Assembly (NCBI GenBank): GCA_022432975.1
Contig: CM039505.1
Location: forward strand, 52,303,749 to 52,367,748
Direction of reading: 5' to 3'
Source of the DNA: Begonia masoniana
Lineage: Eukaryota; Streptophyta; Magnoliopsida; Cucurbitales; Begoniaceae
DNA: 64,000 bases
In this document: positions 55,201-64,000 of the stretch, in pieces
Layout: every line of letters starts with the position of its first letter
Position numbering within the stretch: position 1 is the first letter of the stretch
Notes under the pieces: model-generated
The model's database searches: none
What the model was told of the DNA's origin: nothing
What the model saw: only the letters and a program-made list of their open reading frames with translations
Program-made: the position numbers and the translations under genes

Positions 55201-57241
55201 ATAGCGTGAAACAACTTCACTAATAACCGGCTCTGCGATAAATACAAGTCAAACATCATATATGTGAAGTTCTAGGCAAGAGTGCTATTTGATATTGGGT
55301 ATGTTACATTTTCACTCTAATCTCACACTTTGACGTGTCGCTTACGTCTCATTCGCTCATTGATAGAATTATGATCGATTACATAAATCAATGAGCAACT
55401 GATGCGAAAACAACACGTCAAAATATGAGATTAGATTGTACATTAGCATTACTCTTTGATATTTAAAAGCCTAAACTTAATGAGATTTTTTTTTTTTTTA
55501 TCATAGTTCAGTAATTCAAAACTTCAAAATGAGGAAAATATTTACTCAGAAAGATATTGTCATATTTACCATCTATAGACCCTTCGTTCTTCTCGAGATA
55601 TTTATTGATCTCCATAGCATTTAAGAGAGGCCCCAAGTTAGAGTCTGATGTTTTGCCAAATTTGAAAGACAAAACAAAAGGAAGGGATAGGTTTGTAAAT
55701 CCCGGTTCATAGAGGCGATATTTCCCCTGCGCATTTTCTTCGATGTTCACGACGGCTTTGCTTACATCAGGTGAGCCAGGAAGTACTAATCTGAACTTTC
55801 TAGAATCCGTTGGAGTCAAATCTTCGATTTCCGCAAAGTACGTGACTGCCCATCCAAAACCAGGAAAACCATCCAAATTCAACCGATAAGTCAACGACCC
55901 GTTTCTACCAACAACGGCCGTTTGCATTACTTTTTGAGGCGGTCTGGTATCTCTGTCTACATTAATTGACTGCTTGGTCGACACTTTTTCAGTACCTGCA
56001 GCAACATCGACCAAGAAATTTGCTTTCTTCACAGAGTCTGCCTCCCAAATACGATCAAACGGGTCATCCGGATACCTACAGATTCATATGCAAATTCAAT
56101 TTACAAGAACATTCCACCATCGGAAAAAACATAACCAAACAGATTAATGTGAGCATACCTCACTGGAGCTTCAGAATCTGCACCAAAGTTTATCCTTGCA
56201 GAAACACCGAGGTAAAATTGATTTTCAAATTCCGTGTAATACATTGAGCCATTAAATGGTCGGAGCTCGAGAGTGGATATAAATGGTTGTCCGGTAGTCG
56301 CATTCGATAAGCACACACTCATTGTAGGACTTGTTGCTAAAAATATTAACTCTCTGACCTCTATAGTATCAGCATCAGATATGACAATCGTGGACCAATA
56401 AGTCGGTCCGAGGGAAATGTCGAATTTTGGATAAACATTGTTTTCATCAAAGTTTCCATACAAGAATGATGTTCTAACAAGGTACCTGGTCCTACTCGTT
56501 ACGTTAAGCGTATAACAATACTTCCTTGAATCAGCCAGAAAAAATCTGACTGTCTTGTATTGCTTTCTTGTCTCGTTTGCAACCGATATATTTGTCGTCT
56601 GTCCGTAACGAAGTTGATTATCAGGACTCCATTGTAGACCAATTTCATCTGTAAAACTTTCTTCACCTCCACAGTCCAAACTTACAAACCCTGTTCCAAA
56701 GTTTATACTGTTTAATCATGTACAATGAAAAATTATAATCACAGTAAATATGTTTACATTATATAAACATATTGCAAAAAATGAAAACTTTCCAGGTTGT
56801 GTGCTAGAGAACTGTATTTAAACAAAGAAAATTCTGAACCCAAACCAGCCACCAACTAAGGATAGAATTATAGACAGGACATATATTTCTTTCGAAGATG
56901 AAGACATAGAAGCAGACATTAATATAAATAAACCCAGTAATACATAGTGAAGAAATGCGCAGCAATAATAAGAATCGCTACAAGTTGGCAGAATTTATTC
57001 TCGAGCTCCATACATGACAACAGACCAAAATCACAGCATTTATCCACGAAGCCATGCAAAAAGATAATTGCTTTGAATGTCAAAAACAAAAATTTGTCGA
57101 TAATCATTTGCTACACTTTCGTAAACATTTACTATAAAAAAAAAAATATGAAATAAAATGGAGGAGGGTACCTGGCATCTGAGCAATGGAGGCGTTGATG
57201 AAGAGGAAGAGAGACAGAACGAGAAGCCAAATCTCCATCAT
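52267..57241 (-). CDS. Malectin-like/LRR receptor-like kinase (At2g37050 type), two frame breaks
   Basis: Fifteen exons on the minus strand from 57241 to 52267, 928 residues if the family frame is followed. Signal peptide ([15 protein letters not shown]), malectin-like extracellular domain in exons 2-3 ([11 protein letters not shown] to [11 protein letters not shown]), GGDPC before the repeats, then four LRR exons of 69-72 bp, a transmembrane helix (exon 9, [19 protein letters not shown]) and a kinase. Kinase motifs: [39 protein letters not shown]; it is an RD kinase. The C-terminus [12 protein letters not shown] is typical of this subgroup. Exon 11 has one extra base at 53622-53625 and exon 15 one extra at 52606-52609, and the exon total is two over a multiple of three. 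As written the kinase is cut after GYC in the N-lobe. Starts at 57238 and 57241 are both possible. Ligand unknown. Confidence 0.88.
53022..53050. repeat. Poly(A) run in an LRR kinase intron
   Basis: About 29 A residues in the intron between exons 14 and 13. Such runs are a common source of consensus errors in the surrounding assembly. Confidence 0.9.
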
Positions 57242-58591
57242 CAAAACTATCGACCCAACTCCCAGGATTTAAAACGTAACCATTAAGATTTGAGAAGGAA
57301 AGTTAAGAAAAAAAAAAAGACGAGAAAGTCACTTCCACTAAAAAAACCACACTAACTGGCACAGAAAACACCCTACCAGTCCCGTAGAATACGCTACCAG
57401 AAAACATGAAGATGAAAATCAAAAACAGCTTAAATCAACCCAGAAGCTGATGGAGAGAAATATGAAGAACGTAGATTGCGAATTTGGAAAAAGTAAAGTT
57501 AAACTGAGGAGGGAGTGGGACCCGAATTAAGGTAGCAGAGAGATGGATGATGGACTGTTCTTTGCTGTGGTTTGGAAGCATATCAGATGGTGATGTAGGG
57601 ACGAGATTCTGTACTAAGATGGAAGGTCCCCACCCACCATTAACGGGAGCTCCTCTGCACTCTCTCTCTGTTCATCGGAGTTAAATTATTAATAATTGGA
57701 TAATTATATTAACAAACTTGTGTTTTTAATGAACTTGAATCGAGTTTATACAAGATACGGGGAGAGTATCTCGGATTCTCAAGATTTTAACTCTTCAATT
57801 TTGAATCAAGTTCAAAAATCAAATCTGATTTCAAACTCGAAGATGGGTTTGAAATGGAGTTGAAAATAATATCAAATTGAATTGGTGATAAAAGGAGTAG
57901 AGGAACAGTAATAGTTGGAATGGGAAAGGGAGGAATAGTTGAGAAAGAGGGAGTTCGGCTTTAACTTTGGAGAAAGGAGGAGGGGGCTTTTCCCCTTACT
58001 TTCTCTTCGTTTTTCAAATGCCTTTGCCTTTTGCTTTTCCAACTCGAATCTCTTCTTTTCTTTTCCATCTCAAAAATCAACACAAACCATGACGACCAAA
58101 TTGCACATTCACAACTATTTCTTCTATCTCTCTCACACTACCCAATTTGGGTATTAAACTAGTGGTAGCATTGTGTCATTACATAATTAAAAATAAAGCC
58201 TTTGGGCAGGGCAAGCAGGGCTATAAGACTAGTGGGGGCTGGACTACCTATGGAATTGTAAACCAAAGCCCAGGCCTTGTTAAAAAAAGAAGGTAATACT
58301 AAAATTATGGTGTACTTGCTATTTTCTGTAGGTGAAGAGATTTCAAACCGAGACAATCAAAATCAATAAGCAAACAATGGAACCAGCTAAATCAATTGAC
58401 CACCTATATAATTCAGAAGATACTAAACACTCTTCCCACACAAACAAGAAAGAACAAAATCCAAGAAATTATCTTCTGTTATTCCGCTCTTTCACTCCAT
58501 TTACTCTCATCCATGTTTAAATGCGAAAACAGCAGCGTACAAAAAGGCATAACAATATAAAAGGTCTGAGATTGTTGAAAAGGAAACTAAA
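57242..58591. other. LRR kinase promoter and RPL4 3' flank
   Basis: The left part is the promoter and leader of the minus-strand receptor kinase. The right end is the 3' UTR of minus-strand RPL4. A short ATG frame at 57939-58157 is not protein-like. No gene is seen. Confidence 0.5.
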
Positions 58592-60361
58592 TCACTGGGA
58601 AACACCAAGCCACTTGGTGAAATTCTCGAATTCCGTATAATCACTGTCTGATATCATTGTTTGATACCATGCCTTGCCTGCAGCCTTGATTGCAGAAGCT
58701 TCCTCCTGCAAAGTTGTATAAATATAAGTAACATTAAAATAACTAAGTATACACAGTGGGAAAGTTCTAGGATTTAATAAGTTGGTGGTGAGTTTTAAAG
58801 TATTTCTTCAATGCTCGTGCATACCTTGCTAAAGAAAAAATCTACTTTGTTTTCCTAGTATTAAATACATTGACATAAACTCACAGAATAGTGAAAAATG
58901 GCTAAATTCTGTAAGCTACATTTTCATGTTTTATCTATAATTCGTAGTGCACACCAAAGTGATTGATACTCTGAACATATTCCATAAAGAAAATAGCTTG
59001 GCAGTATCAGTCATAAACTAAGACAGTCGGTCCTAAAGCAAGGAAATATAAGATAAATCTAATGCTCTATTCAATATTCAACATAACAATCTTTCAATGA
59101 GCCCAAGAAATCAAAATTCCATGCTACTCAATAAATAAGCTTTAATTCAATTAGGATATGCAAAATTAAAATCAGATCGCAAGAAAAAACCAATATTGAG
59201 AAAAAAGCTTCTGTTCTCATAACCATGAATTTTTATGCCTACAAAGTTGCGTACCTTTGAGATAGGTTTTCGTTTCTTCTCAAGCTTCTCTTTTTTAGCC
59301 TTCACACGTTGTGCCTCGGCCAAAAGGGACATTCTCCTAGCTGTTTTGGCGTAAGGGTTCAACTTCAGCATAACATTGAGATTCTTAAGCGGGTTCTTCT
59401 TCAATGGGGCCCTCTTCACATCCCGTTTGATTGGTCGAACCACAGATTGAACCTCATCAGAATTGATAATTCTGGACAAATCAGCATTAACCATCTTGGA
59501 CCTGGGCAACACGTAGCCCTTCTTCTTCTCCGAGGATTTCTCAAACGTTCCATATATAGAATCAAGTCTCTCAAAAGCTGATTTAGTCCAGATAACAAAC
59601 CTTCCGAGGTGACCACCAGGGGCAAGCTTCAGCAAATTCAGCCTCTCCACATTTGCAACTTCAACGCCTGGAATATTCCGGAAGGCCTTCACTACCTTAG
59701 CCCCCTCGGTACAATAAACAATCAGAGGACCCTTGCGAGAGATGTAGCGACGATTCCTCATTTTACCCTTACCAGGGCGAATTGAGTGACTGTCCTTAGC
59801 CTTCTCAGCGTCAGGGTAAGCACCAATCTGCTTCAGGATCTTAATAGCTCCTGAAGTCTTCTCAACGCTCTCAGCTGAATCGCCAATAACAAGCGGAATT
59901 TCTGGAACAGTATCGATCCGATGTCCCCGAGACATGACCAAGGAAGGAACAGCGGAAGCAGCAATTGCGGAAACAATAGCATACCTCTTCTGATTCACAT
60001 TGATTTTCCTGTGCCAGCGGCGCCAGATCTTAGTAGGCGCGAACATCCGACCACCACGGCACATGTTTCCAAAAGCACCTTGACCGGCACGGTGAGTACC
60101 TCCACCTGGAACACGCGGGATACGAGAAACAGCGCGACCGGTACCCCACGACTCGGCGGAGGTCTGGTGGCCAGCGCGCCTACTCACGGCGTAGGGCTGG
60201 CGGCTGTTCTTCGAGATATTGGAATGGACAAAGTTGACAATATCGGGACGAATTGGCGCTTTCATCACATCGGGCAAAGGAACAGTAACTGCTGCGTCAG
60301 TAGCCATGTCCCCTTCCAGAGCTAGGACGGTAACCAGGGGTCGTGCGGCGGCGGCGGCCAT
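58592..60361 (-). CDS. RPL4: 60S ribosomal protein L4 (uL4)
   Basis: Two exons: 60361-59255 and 58705-58592, with a 549 bp intron; 406 residues, as expected for plant uL4. The N-terminus ([20 protein letters not shown]) is the family start. Globular-domain blocks are [40 protein letters not shown] and the exit-tunnel loop region around it. The C-terminal extension is Lys-rich and ends KWLGVSQ. The protein is a structural subunit of the large ribosomal subunit and lines the peptide exit tunnel. The whole frame is intact, unlike its neighbour. Codon choice is richer in G/C at third positions than the nearby genes, as usual for ribosomal protein genes. Confidence 0.96.
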
Positions 60362-60699
60362 TTTTGTGGTGGTGTGTGCAGGTGAGGGATCGAAATCAGA
60401 AGTTAGGTTTTTCTCCAGCAGAAATGATAACGCGGCTGGTAGCTACTTATATGAGTGAGCACTGGCGAGCCGAAATTAGGGTTTTAGACGGGATGGAAGG
60501 CTGTTTGGTCACGAGTTTTACTTTAAACACCGGATATCTAAAACCGGGTTTTAGTTTTTCTTCACCATTGCTTTTAAATTTTGTCACCTAATTTAAGAAG
60601 AGCATTTTTTAGATAAATTCATATAATTTAAATGTGATTCGGTAAGGAAACGATAGGAGAAATAATTAGAAAGACAAATAAAACGTGTCGTTTTATATG
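60362..60699. promoter_or_regulatory. RPL4 promoter and 5' leader
   Basis: Directly upstream of the minus-strand RPL4 start. On the minus strand the words aaccctaatttcgg and aaccctag-like text at about 60468-60485 match the telo-box (AAACCCTAA) typical of plant ribosomal protein promoters. A C/T-rich leader precedes the ATG. Confidence 0.5.
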
Positions 60700-60735
60700 T
60701 TTGGGGACAGAGGGACTCGAACCCTCACTGTCACA
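60700..60735 (-). pseudogene. 3' half of tRNA-Leu(UAA), plastid origin
   Basis: Only the T-arm and acceptor 3' strand are present. The anticodon half lies in the missing 5' exon, so no tRNA can form. Confidence 0.7.
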
Positions 60736-61145
60736 GGTATATGAATTTTCTTCTTACTAAAAATTTCATTTTCGTCCCCGTTGACATGCAGAATGAGACT
60801 CTGTCTTCGTTCTATTCTCGTTTGATTAATCAGTTCTTCAACAGATCTATCAGAAATGAAGCAAATGATATTTGATTATATTCTCGTCATTCGTACTATT
60901 TTATCATGCATGCATATGTATGTATATAGCTTTATCTTTTATTATTTCTAGAGTTTTCGTCGGAAAGATTTGATTCATTTATTTTTACTAACGCAACACA
61001 ATCAACTCCATTTGTTGGAACATATTCTGTTGAGTCTTTGCACCTATGATTTTTGTTTTTCTCGTTATTGTTTTCGAACCCATTTTTTGTTTTTCAGAAA
61101 ATTGAATTTGGCTGAGAATTGCCCGTTTATTAGTAATATATTAAC
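60700..61145 (-). other. Nuclear plastid DNA fragment: trnL(UAA) group I intron and 3' exon
   Basis: Reading on the minus strand, the segment runs from inside the plastid trnL(UAA) intron to the end of its 3' exon. The 3' exon at 60700-60735 gives a T-arm (GAGGG, loop TTCGAGT, CCCTC). Intron phrases recognisable from plastid genomes include atcaactccatttgttggaac, tctttgcacctatg and gattaatcagttcttcaa. The 5' exon is absent, and there are many substitutions and small gaps, so it is not a functional tRNA gene and the transfer is not recent. Confidence 0.85.
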
Positions 61146-61710
61146 TTTGGACCACTTGATATATCAAATTTTAATTTATTAATTATAACTTTGAGAGTTA
61201 AATTTATATTATTAGGAATACACAATTTCACGTCGCTTTAAAGATAGGATATTCTAAGTCGATAACCGATGAAATGGCAATTGGAATGGGGGGTTAGATG
61301 GCACTGGGTGCACAAGATCTGACGCCTGATAAAGCTCGTTGACTTTGTAATATTGTGGAACAGGAACACGTTGCTGAAGCGATGACAATTTTTAAGTCAA
61401 ATCTTTGGAGATTATCCTTAAAAAGGTGAAATATTTATTGGTCTAGATTAAAAGGGAGATGCATGGGGAGATTATCTTAGGCCTACAACTCTTTTTTCAA
61501 TTCATGGGCTGAAACTATGAGCCAGTTGCAGAGATGTAAGACATCATGCGGTCCAACTCTACCAATCGCCTCCATTCGACCCCACCCGGGATGACGATGG
61601 ATGAAATCTGGGGCAACCATTCGCTCTGCTTGGATAAACGATAAGACGGAGAGAGGAAGATTGTCTTTTTGGTTCGGAGAGGTGGAAATGGTTCTGGAAT
61701 CTTTGGTGGC
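61146..61710. other. Spacer and 5' UTR of the small membrane protein gene
   Basis: AT-rich to about 61300, then more mixed. No gene is seen. The last 200 bp probably hold the promoter and leader of the downstream gene. Confidence 0.45.
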
Positions 61711-62597
61711 ATGCTAATGGATATTCAGCTTCGATTTAGAAGCTTTCTTACCTCTACCAATTTCATCTCTGCAAACAAGCGAAAATCCTCTTCTTCTTCT
61801 TCTTCTTCTTCTTCTTATAAGTTCTCCACCTCCAAACCGTTTTGTTCCGCCAGGAAATCGCCAGAGCCTCCGGAGAACGGCGACGATAATGAAGCTAAAG
61901 GTAGCTCATCTCCATCCTCTTTTTTTTTGTAGATTGAAGTCTTTTATTAATGTCTAATTTGGCGACATTCAGTTGAGTGCGAAATTGAAATTTTAGAAAT
62001 TTCTATTGCTATTTCGCGCAGCAGAGCTGTGACGAGTCTATTCAATTTTCTGCCCTCGAAGTGTTTGTATAAATGCCAATGAGAACTATGGTTAGACTTG
62101 AATTGTGGGTTCTATAATCTGACATTTATGACATTTGTACTTGTTCAAATCAAACTTATTACAATTGCCATCTTGGGTGTTGGAAAGCTTCAATTTGCCA
62201 TGTTTTGTTTGATCGGCCGGAAAATGGTTCTCTATTCTTCAGCTTTGGCACTGTCTAGCACTAACCCTTTAGCTCTTTCCATTGATTCTGCTAAGCTAAT
62301 CATTTTCTATATTTTTACGGCGGCTCAGGCAAAAAATCCTCGACAGACTGGGACAGGGCATGGTCCATCTACAAAAAGCAAGGGAAAAAGAGGAAGCTCT
62401 CGCAGTTGTCTCCCAACAAATACGTGACCTGGAACCCGCGCCGTTCCGAATACCCGCTTTCGGAGGAGGTCGATCCGATAAAACGAGCGGAGAGATCGAA
62501 CCTCATGCTGTGGACTGGCCCGGGATTTACACTAGCAGGTGCCATTGTTATAGTCTCTTTTCTTTTGTTATACACTATTCTTGCACCAATCAAGTAA
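61711..62597 (+). CDS. Small single-pass membrane protein, probably plastid-targeted
   Basis: Two exons, 61711-61900 and 62329-62597, give 152 residues. The first 60 residues are Ser/Arg/Lys-rich and poor in acids, like a plastid transit peptide. The body contains STDWDRAWSIYKKQGKK and KYVTWNPRRSEYPLSEEVDP, followed by LWTGPGFTLAGAIVIVSFLLL, a C-terminal transmembrane helix, and TILAPIK at the end. I recognise the body as a conserved plant uncharacterised protein but cannot name it. A TCT microsatellite encodes a run of ten Ser in the transit peptide. The start may instead be the in-frame ATG at 61717. Confidence 0.78.
61788..61816 (+). repeat. (TCT)n microsatellite encoding poly-Ser
   Basis: About nine TCT units inside the first exon. 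Changes in repeat number keep the frame and would alter only transit-peptide length. Confidence 0.85.
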
Positions 62598-64000
62598 TTA
62601 CCTCAAAACTGTCTTGTGTGGTGTAGAAAGAAGCATGACGTTGTGTTTTCCATGTAAATTATTAATCTATTCAAGTGAATTGTGAATAAATCTACTTATC
62701 ACATTCCTTGGAAAATAAGATGATTTTCATCGGATGATTTCGGAAAAAAGAGTAAAAAGCATAATTTTATCGGCTAAGATTAACAAAAACTTATGAGTGT
62801 TAGTTATTAGCCATTGTCATTAGGGTTTTCGTTAAATAAAATCACATTTTTGTCACGTGATCTTTTAATACAGATGAGTTACACAAAGAGACGCTGAGTT
62901 GTTGTTTTGGAGATTGGTATCGCCGTCAAAATCGTCTTGCGTTGAATTTTCGAACTTGTTTATCTCTAGAAGTTGCGTAAATCATTCGATATCGGGAGTT
63001 GCTTCTCTCCGTAAATCATTTCGTCAATAAGATCAAAAGTCCAAAGCATGATTTTTTTTGGAAGTAGCCTAATGACAAACTTAGAAATTATTATTGGTGC
63101 TGTGGTTGGGCAGTGGTTGGCACTGCAAAATTGATTGGTTACGTGTGTGGGACGATGAGCTGACTACAGAATACAATTATTCTAGGGGGCATTATGAGTT
63201 TGATATATCAAATAAAAAATGGCTCCAAATTTTTCAAAACAATTACCCAACTTTACAACTTCTCCAACACTTGTTTGACATTGGTGTTCATATTTTGGAA
63301 TCAAATCGTAATTTGTTATGTATTCTTCTTCTCGTCGACTAACATGCGTAGCGATTCATCGCAACCGTCCATGAAAAAGTAATTTCCCAAAGAAGGAAGT
63401 TGCAAATGAGAAAACTCACCAAAATTTGAGCATTTCGAATCACATGCAAGCACAATAATCAACCTTATATAACGTGTTTCAGTGCAGTAAAGATGTACCA
63501 GCTTCAAAACTATATACTATAAAAATAAAAATCTGTCGCTATTATATTGTATGCAAGAGGAGAGAGAGAGAAGAGAGAGAGAGAGAGCTTGCTCGAGTCT
63601 CAACTACCAGTCATAGAGAGAAAGTCAGTTTAGGGTTTTTGGGGAGTTGAAGAAAGACATAAATTCACACCCACTTTCCTTCCAACTAACTTTCCAATTT
63701 TCAAACCTTTCAAACTTGAACCAATCCACTCTTCTGGCTTTTTTTTTTTTTTTTATATATTTCTAATTTTCTCTTTTCAATAATCCTACTTAGTTTCTTA
63801 TTGATCATCTTTTATATCTGAATAATTTTTGTCCTTTAGCTCTAATTTTTCTGGGTTTTCTGTGATTTTCTTGGGGGTGAATATTGAAAGTCTATCATAG
63901 AGATCCATAGTTTTTTGTCCTTTTGTTTCGATTAGATGCATGTTTACTAGGTATCCAAGTCTCCCATCTTACATCTCTGACAATATCTATTCTTTTCAAT
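62598..64000. other. Right-end spacer, probably the 5' region of the next gene
   Basis: No coding region is supported. A (GA)n run at about 63556-63589 followed by C/T-rich DNA and T runs looks like the leader and 5' UTR intron of a plus-strand gene that starts beyond the window. Confidence 0.4.

Noticed and set aside
59309..60458. Several plus-strand frames opposite RPL4
   Set aside because: They are antisense shadows of a high-GC, strongly conserved ribosomal protein gene.

Overview
This is a nuclear window from a flowering plant, almost certainly a core eudicot. The evidence is intron-rich genes with GT-AG splice sites, AT-rich spacers, a Ty1/copia retrotransposon, hAT-type MITEs, a plastid-derived insertion and plant-only gene families (L-type lectin receptor kinase, IQD protein, LPP-gamma). 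The family cannot be fixed from the sequence alone. Exon models were built by hand from splice signals, reading phase and recalled plant homologues; no alignment was run.

Layout from left to right: LecRK-VIII lectin receptor kinase (+, 1351-3492); a gene-poor 3.4 kb; a syringolide-induced 14-1-1-like protein (-, 6872-7720); two tandem lipid phosphate phosphatase gamma genes (-, 9837-10505 and 11549-12871), the second carrying a 501 bp pure AT tract between two 145 bp direct repeats; a fresh 376 bp tandem repeat; importin alpha-9 (+, 14390-18204); a truncated then a complete copy of DEAD-box helicase RH57 (+, 19132-19834 and 20350-27829), the complete one holding a decayed copia element in an intron; an IQ67-domain protein (+, 29826-31955); an alpha/beta hydrolase (-, 32626-35275); two complete tandem copies of RNase P/MRP subunit POP4 (+, 37022-38842 and 41471-43267); MCM8 (+, 44148-51103); a malectin-like/LRR receptor kinase of the At2g37050 type (-, 52267-57241); ribosomal protein L4 (-, 58592-60361); a nuclear copy of the plastid trnL(UAA) intron (60700-61145); and a small plastid-type membrane protein (+, 61711-62597).

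The genes do not form one pathway. They are mostly single-copy housekeeping genes (protein import into the nucleus, rRNA processing, tRNA 5' processing, recombination repair, translation) plus receptor kinases. Their order matches, from memory of Arabidopsis locus numbers, the paired blocks on chromosomes 3 (RPL4, MCM8, alpha/beta hydrolase, IQD1, RH57) and 5 (RPL4, IQD2, IMPA9, LPP-gamma, LecRK-VIII.2), so this looks like an unfractionated version of the ancestral block.

Two things stand out. First, local duplication: LPP-gamma, RH57 5' end, POP4, a 376 bp spacer, and a copy of the IMPA9-RH57 spacer pasted between the POP4 copies. Second, four conserved genes (IQD, hydrolase, MCM8, LRR kinase) each contain one to three single-base frame breaks, which is more like residual assembly error than four independent gene deaths. 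I found no convincing novel biological system; the AT-expanded LPP-gamma locus and the POP4/RH57 mosaic are the most unusual structures.
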